Below, in pieces: positions 15,911-22,493 of a DNA stretch of 22,493 bases. The translations under genes and the position numbers were made by a program. The notes beneath the pieces were generated by a model. The model did not search any database, was not told the DNA's origin, and saw only the letters and a program-made list of their open reading frames with translations. Every line of letters starts with the position of its first letter. Position 1 is the first letter of the stretch. The DNA is from Candidatus Rokuibacteriota bacterium (GTDB taxonomy: Bacteria > JAUVQV01), in assembly GCA_030609125.1 (NCBI GenBank), contig JAUWCW010000005.1, positions 1 through 22,493 on the forward strand, in the 5' to 3' direction.

Positions 15911-16192
15911 ATGGCGAAGAAACGGCTGCACCTCTTTGTGTCGGGACGGGTCCAGGGGGTCTTCTTCCGCGCATCCACCCGCGACGCCGCCCGGAATCTG
16001 GGTCTGACCGGGTGGGTGCGGAACCTCCCGGACGGGCGGGTCGAGGCCCTTTTCGAGGGTGACGAAAGAGCCCTGGCACAAATCATCGAATGGTGCCGCA
16101 CTGGCCCCCCCGGGGCTCTTCCCGAAGGTCTGGAACCGAGGTGGGAGAAGCACGACGGGGAGTTCTCCGACTTTCGCATCGCCTACCGGTGA
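15911..16192 (+). CDS. acyP: Acylphosphatase
   Basis: Small enzyme hydrolysing acyl phosphates such as acetyl- or carbamoyl-phosphate. It has 93 residues, the usual length. The family signature GRVQGVFFRAST carries the catalytic Arg20, and GWVRNLPDGRVE carries catalytic Asn38. ATG 15911 is preceded by GGGAG, very close, with AGAAGGGAG extending upstream. It is a single gene between divergent bamD and convergent dksA. The 44-base gap to dksA holds no clear terminator. Confidence 0.95.
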   Translation: MAKKRLHLFVSGRVQGVFFRASTRDAARNLGLTGWVRNLPDGRVEALFEGDERALAQIIEWCRTGPPGALPEGLEPRWEKHDGEFSDFRIAYR

Positions 16193-16236
16193 TCCCGTGA
16201 AAAAGAAAGCACCGGACGGAGAGGGGACCGCAGGGC

Positions 16237-16593
16237 CTACTGCTTCTCGTCCTCTTCCTGGCGGTTCTTGCAGGTAATGCAGAGGGTGGTCACCGGCCGG
16301 GCCATCAGCCGCTTGGTCTCGATAGGCTCGCCGCAGTCCTCGCAGATACCCAGGGTGCCGTCCTCAACCCTGGCGAGGGCCAGGTCTATCTTCTTCAGAA
16401 GCTTTTCTTCGCGCTCGCGGATGCGGATCTTGAAACTCTGGGTGACCTCCTGAGCGGCGACGTCGCCTGAATCCAGAAGGTCTTCCCTCTCGCTGTGGAG
16501 GTCGGCGTCTCTCGGATCCAGCGCCTGGCCGAGGATCTCACTCCTGCGCTTGAGAAGCTCCTTGGTTATCCGTTCTTTTTCTCTTTTTCGCAT
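16237..16593 (-). CDS. dksA: DksA/TraR-family zinc-finger protein
   Basis: 118 residues. It has an N-terminal coiled coil, then a C4 zinc finger with Cys84, Cys87, Cys105, Cys108 (CEDCG, then CITCK). The coiled-coil tip reads DSGDVAAQE: Asp41, Asp44 and Ala46 match the DxxDxA tip that DksA inserts into the RNA polymerase secondary channel to act with ppGpp. It is shorter than Escherichia coli DksA (151) but fits the short DksA-like proteins common outside gammaproteobacteria. It occurs in the same window as rel. The start is ATG 16593 with AAGGG about 9 nt upstream; the stop is TAG. Confidence 0.92.
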   Translation of the reverse strand: MRKREKERITKELLKRRSEILGQALDPRDADLHSEREDLLDSGDVAAQEVTQSFKIRIREREEKLLKKIDLALARVEDGTLGICEDCGEPIETKRLMARPVTTLCITCKNRQEEDEKQ

Positions 16594-16627
16594 GACATGT
16601 ACCCTTCATAACTGAAAAACATCAAGA

Positions 16628-16657
16628 CTTATACCATAGCTACCCTGCGGCTGCCAA
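16628..16657 (-). promoter_or_regulatory. Sigma70-like extended -10 promoter of the dksA-like gene
   Basis: On the minus strand, TTGGCA (16652-16657) and TATAAG (16628-16633) are 18 nt apart. TGG directly before TATAAG makes an extended -10. The -35 lies inside the 3' end of recG, so the dksA-like gene can be transcribed independently of recG. Confidence 0.6.
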
Positions 16658-18757
16658 GCAATATTTTCCCTTCCAGGAGGCGTTTACCGCCCTGCGCAGC
16701 CCCCGGTGCCGCACCTGATCGAGATTTGTGTCTCCCGCCAGGATGCGCTCCGCCTCCAGGCGGGCCCGCAGGAGGATTTCCTGGTCCCGGAGAAGGTCGG
16801 CGACCTTCAGCCGCGGCAGCCCGGCCTGGCGGGTGCCGAAGAATTCTCCCGGCCCCCTGATACGCAGGTCCTCTTCAGCGATCCGGAACCCGTCGCTGGT
16901 GGAAGCCATGGTCTCCAGGCGTCGCCGGGCCTCCCCGGCGACGTCGGGGACGGTCATGAGATAGCAGCGGGACGGATCGCTCCCCCTCCCCACCCGTCCC
17001 CGGAGCTGATGGAGTTGGGCCAGGCCGAACCGCTCGGCATGCTCGATGACAATGACCGTCGCTTCCGGCACGTCCATACCGACCTCGACAACCGTCGTCG
17101 TCACGAGCACGGACGTCTCACCGGAGCGGAACCCGGCCATGACCTCCTCGCGCTCGCCGGAGCTCATGCGGCCGTGCAGAAGGGCGACGGGCCACTCGGG
17201 GAAAACCTTCCCGGCCAGGTGCCCGTGCATGACCGTCGCGGCCCCGAGGTCCGCCCGTGAGCTCTCGTCGATGAGGGGGAGGACAACTATGGCCCTTTTC
17301 CCTCCGGCCAGGTCAGCGCGGATTTCATCATAGACCCGGGTACGGTCCCCGGCGGTGCACAGGAAGGTCTCCACCGGCCGGCGCCCGGGAGGCAGCTCGT
17401 CGATGACCGAGCAGTCGAAGTCCCCGAAGGCGGTGAGGGCCAGGCTCCGCGGGATAGGTGTGGCGGTCATGACCAGCACATCCGGCCTTCCGCCCTTCTC
17501 CCGCAAGGTAATCCGCTGTCTCACCCCGAAGCGGTGCTGCTCGTCGATCACAGCCAGGCCGAGTTTCCGGAAGCGGACGCGAGACTGAATAAGCGCGTGG
17601 GTTCCCACCGCCAGTCCGACCTCGCCGTTGAGAAGGCCACGGGCCGTCTCCTCTCTCCCGCCGGCGCCGCGGCTGCCGGTGATAAGGGCGGTCCGGAGAC
17701 CGAGGCGGGAGAGAAGGCCGCTGAGAGTACGGTAATGCTGCTCGGCAAGGATCTCCGTGGGAGCCATCAGGGCGCTCTGGCAGCCGTTCTCAAAGGCCAG
17801 CAGGAACGCCATGGCGGCCACCAGGGTCTTGCCCGAACCGACGTCTCCCTGCAGGAGACGCTGCATGGGGCGCGGGGAGACCATGTCGTCCGCTATTTCA
17901 CCCCAGACTTTCTCCTGGGCGGAAGTCAGGCTGAAGGGAAGGATTCTTTTCAGCTCCGCAACCTTGCCCTCCCGGCGGCGGATGCGGAAGCTCTTCGGCA
18001 GCAGGCGCTCCATTGCGAGGCGCCTGATCAGCCCCAGCTGCAGAACCAGCAGTTCGTCGAAGACGAGCCTCCGGTGCCACGGGGTCTTCCACGAGCTCAG
18101 ATCCGCCGCCGTGACACCGCCGGACGGCAGGTGCAGCATCGCCAGAGATTTGACCCGGCCCGGCAGTTTCAATCTTCGCCTCAAAGGCGGAGGGAGGAAA
18201 TCCCCTTCGCCCGTCAGGGCGGCGCTGACAAGACCCTCCATCATCTTCCTCATAACCCGCTGGGAAAGGCCTTCCACGGCAGGGTAGACAGGGACTATCC
18301 TGCCGAAATTGGCGGTCTCCGTCTCTCCGTCGGTCCCCTCCACCTCGGGGTGGAGCATGTGGCATTCCTTCCCCGCGCGACACACCGTGCCGTAGAGGGC
18401 GACCCGGCTGCCCGGGCGGAAGAGGGGGCTCCCCGGAAGGCCCCGGAATCTGAACCACCTGGCGCGCACCGTACCCGTGGAATCCGAGATGACGGCCTCG
18501 AACACCTTCCGGCGGCTGCCGGAGAGGAAGGCGGTGCGGGAGGAGACGACCTCTCCCCGGACCGCCGCCGGGGCGCCGTCCTCGAGCTCCTTCACGGAGA
18601 GTCGGCATCGCCGGTCCTCGTAGCGGCGGGGCAGGCAGAGAAGGGCGTCCTCGGCGGAGCGGATTCCGAGTCTTTCAAGGAGCCGGGCCCGGGCGGGCCC
18701 GATGCCCTTGACGGTCTCGACGGGAGTGCCGCTCTCCTCTGCTTCAGGAGCGGGCAC
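16640..18757 (-). CDS. recG: ATP-dependent DNA helicase RecG
   Basis: Remodels stalled replication forks and branches Holliday junctions. It has 705 residues, normal length. An N-terminal helix-hairpin-helix-like VKGIGPARARLLERLGI (16-32) precedes the OB-fold wedge domain (about 50-150). Helicase motifs follow in order: Walker A GDVGSGKT (304-311), MAPTEILAEQHY (331-342), DEQH (405-408), TATPIPR (431-437) and the late motif LHQLRGRVGRG. The C-terminal RecG tail (RHRGLRRAVNASWKG) is present. The start is GTG 18757, overlapping the end of the DUF1858 gene by 14 bases; there is no strong ribosome-binding site, consistent with translational coupling. The stop is TAG. Confidence 0.97.
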   Translation of the reverse strand: MPAPEAEESGTPVETVKGIGPARARLLERLGIRSAEDALLCLPRRYEDRRCRLSVKELEDGAPAAVRGEVVSSRTAFLSGSRRKVFEAVISDSTGTVRARWFRFRGLPGSPLFRPGSRVALYGTVCRAGKECHMLHPEVEGTDGETETANFGRIVPVYPAVEGLSQRVMRKMMEGLVSAALTGEGDFLPPPLRRRLKLPGRVKSLAMLHLPSGGVTAADLSSWKTPWHRRLVFDELLVLQLGLIRRLAMERLLPKSFRIRRREGKVAELKRILPFSLTSAQEKVWGEIADDMVSPRPMQRLLQGDVGSGKTLVAAMAFLLAFENGCQSALMAPTEILAEQHYRTLSGLLSRLGLRTALITGSRGAGGREETARGLLNGEVGLAVGTHALIQSRVRFRKLGLAVIDEQHRFGVRQRITLREKGGRPDVLVMTATPIPRSLALTAFGDFDCSVIDELPPGRRPVETFLCTAGDRTRVYDEIRADLAGGKRAIVVLPLIDESSRADLGAATVMHGHLAGKVFPEWPVALLHGRMSSGEREEVMAGFRSGETSVLVTTTVVEVGMDVPEATVIVIEHAERFGLAQLHQLRGRVGRGSDPSRCYLMTVPDVAGEARRRLETMASTSDGFRIAEEDLRIRGPGEFFGTRQAGLPRLKVADLLRDQEILLRARLEAERILAGDTNLDQVRHRGLRRAVNASWKGKYCLAAAG

Positions 18758-18971
18758 GGGCGGTACGTTTCCCCCCGACAGCCTCGTTCATTTCCAGCAC
18801 GAAGGTCTCGGGGTCGACGCCGTGGGTCGTCGCACTCTGGGAGACGGTCTCGGCGGCGGCCCCCATGCACCCGCGGCAGCGCATGCCGTATCTGTCGAGA
18901 ACCTTCCTCGCGTCGGGGTAGGAGCGGATCACCTCACGCATGTTCATGTCGCCAGTTATCTTCTTCGGCAC
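18744..18971 (-). CDS. DUF1858-domain small protein with CxxC motif
   Basis: 75 residues matching the DUF1858 pattern: MREVIRSYPDARKVLDRYGM, then RCRGC with Cys32 and Cys35, then ETVSQSATTHGVDPETFVLE. In related proteins the domain occurs alone or in front of DUF438, hemerythrin-like or cluster-binding domains; its biochemical role is not settled. I chose GTG 18971 because GGAGGTGAG lies at ideal distance (7 nt); an in-frame start 14 codons upstream lacks this. It is the first gene of a unit with recG, overlapping it by 14 bases, and has its own strong promoter. Binding of a metal or redox role through the two cysteines is only a guess. Confidence 0.88.
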   Translation of the reverse strand: MPKKITGDMNMREVIRSYPDARKVLDRYGMRCRGCMGAAAETVSQSATTHGVDPETFVLEMNEAVGGKRTARARS

Positions 18972-19021
18972 GTCCTCACCTCCACGCCGTGTCCGCCTCA
19001 GGCGGGTCGGCAAATAAACGG

Positions 19022-19050
19022 TTGCGGTTCGTCATTTCCCTTGCTATTAT
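19022..19050 (+). promoter_or_regulatory. Promoter of rpmB
   Basis: On the plus strand, TTGCGG (19022-19027) and TATTAT (19045-19050) are separated by 17 nt. The leader would be about 33 nt. The -10 shares five bases with the opposite-strand TATAAT at 19046-19051. Confidence 0.6.
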
Positions 19051-19074
19051 ATTCTTTCATTTTTTCCTGTTCAA
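19046..19074 (-). promoter_or_regulatory. Promoter of the DUF1858-recG unit
   Basis: On the minus strand, TTGAAC (19069-19074) and a consensus TATAAT (19046-19051) are separated by 17 nt. Transcription would start near 19039, giving a leader of about 68 nt. The -10 overlaps that of the rpmB promoter on the other strand. Confidence 0.65.
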
Positions 19075-19089
19075 GAGGGGGTGAGTCAC

Positions 19090-19281
19090 GTGGCCAGAGA
19101 GTGTCAGATCTGTGGAAAGAAACCGTTGACGGGCAACACCATCAGCCACGCCCACAACGTCAACAAAACCCGGAGGTTCCCGAACCTGCAGAGCGTTCGC
19201 GCCGTGGTCGACGGGAAGCCCCGCCGCATGGTCGTCTGTACCCGCTGTATCCGTTCCGGCAAAGTCACCAAAGCTTCCTGA
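19090..19281 (+). CDS. rpmB: 50S ribosomal protein L28
   Basis: Large-subunit ribosomal protein, 63 residues. The N-terminal MARECQICGKKPLTGN and NVNKTRRFPNLQSVRAVVDG are family signatures. It is the zinc-binding (C+) form, with Cys5, Cys8, Cys50 and Cys53. I choose GTG 19090, which gives the standard MAR start and has GAGGGGG 8 nt upstream, over an in-frame GTG at 19081. It is a single gene, divergent from DUF1858-recG and convergent with ridA. The 71-base gap to ridA shows no clear hairpin terminator. Confidence 0.96.
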   Translation: MARECQICGKKPLTGNTISHAHNVNKTRRFPNLQSVRAVVDGKPRRMVVCTRCIRSGKVTKAS

Positions 19282-19352
19282 CCCTGGTCATTCACGAGGC
19301 TCCCTTCGTCGGCGCTCAGGACATGTTTTTGGCTCCTGGCTGCGTTGCGCCT

Positions 19353-19736
19353 TCACTCGAGGGCGGTCACGTCTACTTCGATGGGGACGCCCTTGGGCAG
19401 GGCGGCTGCCTGTACGGCGGCCCGGGCAGGGGGGTCCTTTGGAAAAAAGCGTGCGAACACTTCGTTCATCTCGCCGAACGAACCGAGATCCGTCATGTAG
19501 ACGGTAACCTTCACGACCTTCTCCAGGCTGCTGCCGGCATCCTCGAGGATGCCGCCCGCAGCGGTCAGCACCATCTCCGTCTGCTCACCGATCCCGCCCG
19601 TCGCAACGTCTCCCGTCCCCGGGTCGACCGGTATCTGCCCGGAAACAAATATGAACCCCCCGGCGCGAACCGCCTGGGAGTATGGGCCGATCGCCGCCGG
19701 CGCCCGGCGGCTGGATAACGTCTCTTTCTTCGTCAC
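19353..19736 (-). CDS. ridA: RidA/YjgF/UK114 family enamine/imine deaminase
   Basis: Hydrolyses reactive enamine and imine intermediates such as 2-aminoacrylate released by PLP enzymes, protecting other enzymes. It has 127 residues, family length, working as a trimer. Signatures are APAAIGPYSQAVRAGGFIFV, VSGQIPVDPGTG and PPARAAVQAAALPKGVPIEVD. Key residues are visible: Tyr19, Ser32, Arg105 (substrate carboxylate) and Glu120. The start is GTG 19736 with GGAGG 7 nt upstream. It follows rel by 27 bases in the same direction, probably one transcript, an arrangement known from other deltaproteobacteria. Confidence 0.95.
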   Translation of the reverse strand: MTKKETLSSRRAPAAIGPYSQAVRAGGFIFVSGQIPVDPGTGDVATGGIGEQTEMVLTAAGGILEDAGSSLEKVVKVTVYMTDLGSFGEMNEVFARFFPKDPPARAAVQAAALPKGVPIEVDVTALE

Positions 19737-19763
19737 TGCCTTACCTCCATGGCTCCAGCCTGC

Positions 19764-21965
19764 TCAGCCCCTCCCGGCCACTTCGCTCCTCTCTCCCGAA
19801 GTACGCAGCCGGGCCACGTTCCTCACGCCCTTGACCTGCTCGATCCGGCGGATCACCTGCTGGAGCTGTTTCAGGTTTCTGATCTCCAGTTCGAGCTCAT
19901 GGCGGCCGATACCTTCTTTCGTCGACACCTGATAGCCGGTTATATTGACCCCGCCGTCGGCGATGCCGGCGCTGATAGCCGCCAGGATGCCCGGGCGGTC
20001 CATGCTCTCCACCCTGATCCGGACGGGGTACTGCTGCACGGTCTTATCGTCCCACTGGACGTCGATCTTGCGCTCCGGATCGAGAAAGATCTGCTCAATG
20101 TTGGGACAGTCGGCGGTGTGGATACTCACACCCCGGCCGCGGGTGATAAAACCCAGAATCCTGTCGCCCGGGACGGGGTTACAGCACTGGGCGAACCTGA
20201 CGAGCATCCCTTCCTCTCCGCCTACCCTGACTCCCCCCTCTTCCCGCTGCCGCGTTATCCTCTTGACGATCTTGCTGATCCGCGACGCTTTCCTCTCCTT
20301 TTCCTCCTGGGGGGAGAGCTGCTCCGGCAGGAGCCTGCCCGCCACCTTTCTGGCCGTGAGCTTGCCGTATCCGATGCTGGCCCACACTTCCTCCATGCTC
20401 TTGAAGCCCACGGCGTCCGGAAGACCGTCGAAGTCCCCGCCCCTGAGAAGCTTGACGGGGTCGAGCCGGTGTTTGCGCAACTCCTTTTCGAGCAGTTCTT
20501 TGCCCAGAACCACGCTCTTTGTTCTCTGCTCCAGTTTGATCCAGGCCTTGATCTTCGTCCGGGCCCTGGGAGTGCTGGCGAATTTCAGCCAGTCCTTGCT
20601 CGGCGTGTGCCCCGGGACGGTCAGAACCTCCACGGTGTCCCCGTTATGAAGGCGGTAGCGAAGCGGGACGAGGCGGCCGTTGACCTTCGCTCCCGCGCAG
20701 GTGTGCCCCACATCGGTGTGAACGGCGTAGGCGAAGTCGACGGGGGTGGCGCCGAGAGCGAAAGCCTTGACGTCGCCCTGGGGCGTGAAGCAGTAGACCT
20801 CGTCGGGGAATAGATCTCCCTTGACGGACTCGAGAAACTCCCTGGAGTCCTTCAGGTCCCTCTCCCACTCCACCAGGCCCTTGAGCCAGCTCTGGCCCTG
20901 GTCGAAGGGCGTCTTCCCCTCAATGCCTTCCTTGTACTTCCAGTGGGCGGCGATGCCCTGCTCCGCCACCATGTGCATCTCGGGGGTGCGGATCTGGAAC
21001 TCCACCCTTTCACCCCCGGGGCCGATGACGGTGGTGTGCAGCGACTGGTACCTGTTGCCCTTCGGCAGGGCGATGTAATCCTTGAACCTTCCCGGGACAG
21101 GGGTCCACGAGGAGTGGATCGTCCCCAGAACGGCATAGCAGTCCTGGACGGTGGGGGCGACGATCCGGAGCGCAATCAGGTCGTAGACCTCCTCGAAGGG
21201 GATGTTCTGGCGTTTCATCTTGGTGCGGATGCTGTAGAAGTGCTTGGCCCTCCCCACCACCTCGGCGTCCACGCCGGCCTCCTCGAGCTTGCCCACCACC
21301 AGCTTCCGCACCTCCTCGATGTACTTCTCCCTCTCGCCCCTTTTCTTGGCCACCCGGCCGCGAAGGTCTTCGTACGCCTCCGGGTCGAGGTGCCTGAAGG
21401 AGAGGTCTTCCAGTTCCCACTTGATCCAGGCGATCCCGAGCCTGTTGGCCAGAGGGGCGTAGATGTCCATGGTCTCCCGGGCGATGCGCCTTCTCTTCGC
21501 TTCGGGGAGCGCGTCCAGCGTCCGCACGTTGTGCAGCCTGTCGGCGAGCTTGATGAGGATAACCCTCACGTCGCGGGACATGGCCAGGATCATCTTGCGG
21601 AAGTTCTCGGCCTCTCTCTCCTCGCTCGTCGAAAAAGCCATTTTGCCGATCTTGGTGACGCCCTCCACCAGAGAGGCGATCTCCGCACCGAAGCGCTCCT
21701 CGATCTCGGATATCGGCGTCCCCGTGTCTTCCGGGGCGTCGTGAAGAAGTCCCGCCGCCACCGTGGCGGCATCCATCTTCATGCGGGCCAGGATGCCCGC
21801 CACCTGGAGGGGGTGGGAAAGGTAGGGCTCCCCGGACTGCCGCTGCTGGCCCTGGTGGGCCATGGCGGAAAAGATGTAGGCCTTGTTCAGAAGCTCGACG
21901 TCAGCTTCCGGGTGATAGACCTCCACCTGGTCGATTATCTCGCCGATCCGTATCATTGCCGTCAC
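19764..21965 (-). CDS. rel: Bifunctional (p)ppGpp synthetase/hydrolase (Rel/SpoT)
   Basis: Makes and degrades the stringent-response alarmone. It has 733 residues with the full domain order. The hydrolase HD domain has His51 (YLSHPLQVA) and HDAPED (75-80), with LADRLHNVRT following, so hydrolase activity is expected. The synthetase domain (about 230-370) has FKDYIALPKGNRYQSLHTTV and EFQIRT. The TGS domain (about 395-455) has DEVYCFTPQGDVKAFALGA. A helical and zinc-finger-like region with CCNPVPGDRI follows, and a C-terminal ACT domain (about 655-725) has VRIRVESMDRPGILAAISAG. GTG 21965 is preferred because AGGTGA lies about 6 nt upstream; ATG 21956 is the alternative. It is downstream of khpA and upstream of ridA. 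Confidence 0.97.
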   Translation of the reverse strand: MTAMIRIGEIIDQVEVYHPEADVELLNKAYIFSAMAHQGQQRQSGEPYLSHPLQVAGILARMKMDAATVAAGLLHDAPEDTGTPISEIEERFGAEIASLVEGVTKIGKMAFSTSEEREAENFRKMILAMSRDVRVILIKLADRLHNVRTLDALPEAKRRRIARETMDIYAPLANRLGIAWIKWELEDLSFRHLDPEAYEDLRGRVAKKRGEREKYIEEVRKLVVGKLEEAGVDAEVVGRAKHFYSIRTKMKRQNIPFEEVYDLIALRIVAPTVQDCYAVLGTIHSSWTPVPGRFKDYIALPKGNRYQSLHTTVIGPGGERVEFQIRTPEMHMVAEQGIAAHWKYKEGIEGKTPFDQGQSWLKGLVEWERDLKDSREFLESVKGDLFPDEVYCFTPQGDVKAFALGATPVDFAYAVHTDVGHTCAGAKVNGRLVPLRYRLHNGDTVEVLTVPGHTPSKDWLKFASTPRARTKIKAWIKLEQRTKSVVLGKELLEKELRKHRLDPVKLLRGGDFDGLPDAVGFKSMEEVWASIGYGKLTARKVAGRLLPEQLSPQEEKERKASRISKIVKRITRQREEGGVRVGGEEGMLVRFAQCCNPVPGDRILGFITRGRGVSIHTADCPNIEQIFLDPERKIDVQWDDKTVQQYPVRIRVESMDRPGILAAISAGIADGGVNITGYQVSTKEGIGRHELELEIRNLKQLQQVIRRIEQVKGVRNVARLRTSGERSEVAGRG

Positions 21966-21977
21966 GAGTCACCTGGA

Positions 21978-22105
21978 GTGAAAAATTCCCTTTATTCGCC
22001 TTCGCCAGGACACCCCGCCGCTCGCTGCGGAGATGAATGGCGAAGCGAACCCGACGAAGCTTTAGCGAAGGCGGGTAGGCTTGCGGCGGGGAGCTTCATT
22101 TTCAC
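21978..22105. repeat. MITE-like structured element upstream of rel
   Basis: A 128-base stretch bounded by a terminal inverted repeat, GTGAAAA (21978-21984) and TTTTCAC (22099-22105). Inside are two perfect 9-bp inverted pairs, CGCCTTCGC (21997-22005) with GCGAAGGCG (22065-22073) and CCCCGCCGC (22013-22021) with GCGGCGGGG (22083-22091). A 7-bp pair TTCGCCA (22001-22007) and TGGCGAA (22038-22044) competes with the first. It has no coding potential. It fills most of the 233-base gap between khpA and rel. Only one copy is in the window, so dispersal is inferred. Confidence 0.5.
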
Positions 22106-22150
22106 ATATTCAAGTATTGTCACATCGGACGGACGCAATTTCAAGCGCTG

Positions 22151-22189
22151 GGGGTGACTCCCCGGGCCGGGAAGGGCGGCGAAACCGCC
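22151..22189. other. Two small GC-rich hairpins after khpA
   Basis: GGGG-TGACT-CCCC (22151-22163) and GGCGG-CGAAA-CCGCC (22175-22189) lie directly after the khpA stop. They may slow or end transcription from khpA, but neither has the U-tract of an intrinsic terminator on either strand. Confidence 0.3.
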
Positions 22190-22198
22190 GTGGGGACG

Positions 22199-22429
22199 CT
22201 ACTCGTGGATCTCCAGCACGTAACGCTTCCCCGCCTTCGTCCCGGCGGCATTGAGGATAGCCCTCATGGCGACTGCTGTCCGGCCGTTGCGCCCGATCAC
22301 CTTGCCCAGATCCTCCCGGGCGACCCGAAGCTCTATGGCGATAGTGTTTTCCCCGACCACCTCGCTGATGTCGACCTCCTCCGGCTTGTCCACCAGGGCT
22401 TTGGCGATCCACTCGATCAGCTCTTTCAT
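22199..22429 (-). CDS. khpA: KH-domain RNA-binding protein KhpA
   Basis: Single KH-domain protein, 76 residues, the standard length of KhpA/YlqC. The KH signature [19 protein letters not shown] holds the GxxG loop at Gly46-Arg-Asn-Gly49. N-terminal [19 protein letters not shown] is typical. By family knowledge it binds RNA, often with KhpB, and affects cell-division and translation genes. The start ATG 22429 lies one base after the TAA of the preceding frame; an in-frame ATG at 22459 would add ten atypical residues. The usual neighbours are rpsP upstream and rimM-trmD downstream; here the next gene is rel. Confidence 0.93.
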   Translation of the reverse strand: MKELIEWIAKALVDKPEEVDISEVVGENTIAIELRVAREDLGKVIGRNGRTAVAMRAILNAAGTKAGKRYVLEIHE

Positions 22430-22430
22430 C

Positions 22431-22493
22431 TTAGGGCTCGCGCAAGAATAACTTCCCATTTTCGCATCTCATCTTCAGGCCGTCTTCGATCGA
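22431..22493 (-). CDS. C-terminal end of an unidentified upstream gene
   Basis: The frame is open from the right edge to a TAA at 22431-22433, giving 20 residues ([15 protein letters not shown] at the end). The stop sits one base before the khpA ATG, the spacing of translationally coupled genes. The sequence does not look like the end of ribosomal protein S16 or of Ffh, the usual neighbours. The stretch is too short to identify and could be chance. Confidence 0.4.
   Translation of the reverse strand, partial: SIEDGLKMRCENGKLFLREP

Noticed and set aside
16193-16236. Terminator between convergent acyP and dksA
   Set aside because: No inverted repeat with a T-tract is visible on either strand in the 44-base gap.
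1-22493. CRISPR arrays, tRNA or rRNA genes, transposases, phage genes
   Set aside because: I looked for direct-repeat arrays, tRNA-like folds with conserved loop sequences and mobile-element proteins, and saw none.

Overview
The window is a GC-rich bacterial chromosome segment of housekeeping and respiratory genes, packed tightly on both strands. A 14-subunit-type complex I, a BamD-type outer-membrane lipoprotein, a DUF1858 protein and a rel-ridA pair next to rpmB suggest a Gram-negative of the former Deltaproteobacteria (Desulfobacterota or a relative). That placement is inference from gene content, not from a marker-gene search. About half of the genes start with GTG.

Layout. Positions 1-10621 (minus strand) hold a complex I operon in the order nuoA-B-C-D-E-F-G-H-I-J-K-L. 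nuoL runs off the left edge, and nuoM and nuoN would be expected beyond it. All iron-sulfur ligands expected for the peripheral arm are present. A sigma70-like promoter lies just upstream of nuoA. Divergent from it (plus strand, 10852-13571) are a small unrecognised helical protein and a large membrane protein with an internal spermidine-synthase-like domain. The latter is cut by a single in-frame TAG at 12675, although the same frame continues cleanly to 13571. Positions 13572-13697 hold short palindromes.

Positions 13698-15751 (minus) form a three-gene unit: a BamD-like TPR lipoprotein, a soluble TPR protein and a response regulator with a Cys-rich N-terminus. Then come acylphosphatase (plus) and, on the minus strand, a DksA/TraR-type zinc-finger protein, recG and a small DUF1858 protein. 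rpmB (ribosomal protein L28) diverges from the DUF1858-recG unit through two promoters whose -10 boxes overlap on opposite strands. Positions 19353-22493 (minus) hold ridA, a bifunctional (p)ppGpp synthetase/hydrolase, a MITE-like structured element, the KH-domain protein KhpA and the last 20 codons of an unidentified upstream gene.

Functionally, the left half codes for NADH:quinone oxidoreductase. The right half collects growth-rate and stress functions (Rel, a DksA-like protein, L28, KhpA), replication-fork repair (RecG), metabolite-damage control (RidA) and envelope assembly (BamD). I found no phage, CRISPR, transposase, tRNA or rRNA. I see no convincing new multi-gene system. The strongest oddities are the amber-split synthase, the overlapping divergent promoters and the structured repeat upstream of rel.
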